A DNA stretch of 5,875 nucleotides from assembly GCA_031553675.1 (NCBI GenBank), contig JAVBLF010000134.1, positions 1 to 5,875 on the forward strand. Direction: 5' to 3'. This document shows positions 5,815-5,875 of the stretch, piece by piece. Position 1 is the stretch's first letter. Each line of letters opens with the position of its first letter. Under the pieces are notes generated by a model that saw nothing but the letters and a program-made list of their open reading frames with translations, was not told the DNA's origin and searched no databases. Position numbers and translations under genes: made by a program. Source of the stretch: JAVBLF01 sp031553675 (GTDB taxonomy: Bacteria > Bacillota > Clostridia > Christensenellales > CALWSW01).

Positions 5815-5875
5815 CTTGGGAAACCCCAACTCGTTTCGACAGCGGATTTGATAACCTGTTTTCGGGTGGCGGGTT

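Overview
The window suggests a moderately GC-rich anaerobic bacterium that combines a classical T-box leader, which is mostly a Bacillota device, with an ExbB/ExbD-type inner-membrane proton motor, which is mostly found in cells with an outer membrane. A diderm Bacillota lineage such as Negativicutes would fit both. This is inference from gene content, not a sequence match.

Layout. Positions 2-1580 (+) hold a tightly packed three-gene set: an ExbB/TolQ/MotA-like channel subunit whose 5' end lies outside the window, an ExbD/TolR-like subunit overlapping it, and a small single-span membrane protein whose C-terminal part also looks like an ExbD/TolR periplasmic domain but whose membrane segment lacks the proton-carrying Asp. 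A symmetric A/T-flanked hairpin (1587-1613) ends this set and the convergent set opposite it. Positions 1624-3312 (-) hold a two-gene phosphate uptake operon: a PiT-type permease (pit), followed 12 nt later by a DUF47/PhoU-like protein whose ribosome binding site touches the pit stop codon.

Positions 3313-3810 are intergenic but dense: a near-consensus sigma-70 promoter (3457-3485), then a complete T-box riboswitch (about 3500-3768) with Stem I, specifier loop, Stem II-like and Stem III-like hairpins, T-box bulge and competing antiterminator/terminator. It controls an acyl-CoA synthetase of the AMP-binding (ANL) superfamily at 3811-5481. A T-box in front of an acyl-CoA synthetase is the most unusual arrangement here, since T-boxes normally control aminoacyl-tRNA synthetases and amino-acid biosynthesis or transport genes. 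The best specifier reading is CTC (Leu). This suggests a ligase that feeds amino-acid synthesis, for example isovalerate activation for leucine formation by reductive carboxylation. That role is a hypothesis.

Positions 5482-5875 hold no convincing gene. They contain about 3.5 tandem copies of a 64-65 bp repeat that run into a large palindrome (25-bp perfect arms, 5741-5814). The core of the palindrome arm is also present in the repeat units, so this is probably a MITE-like or REP-like intergenic element.
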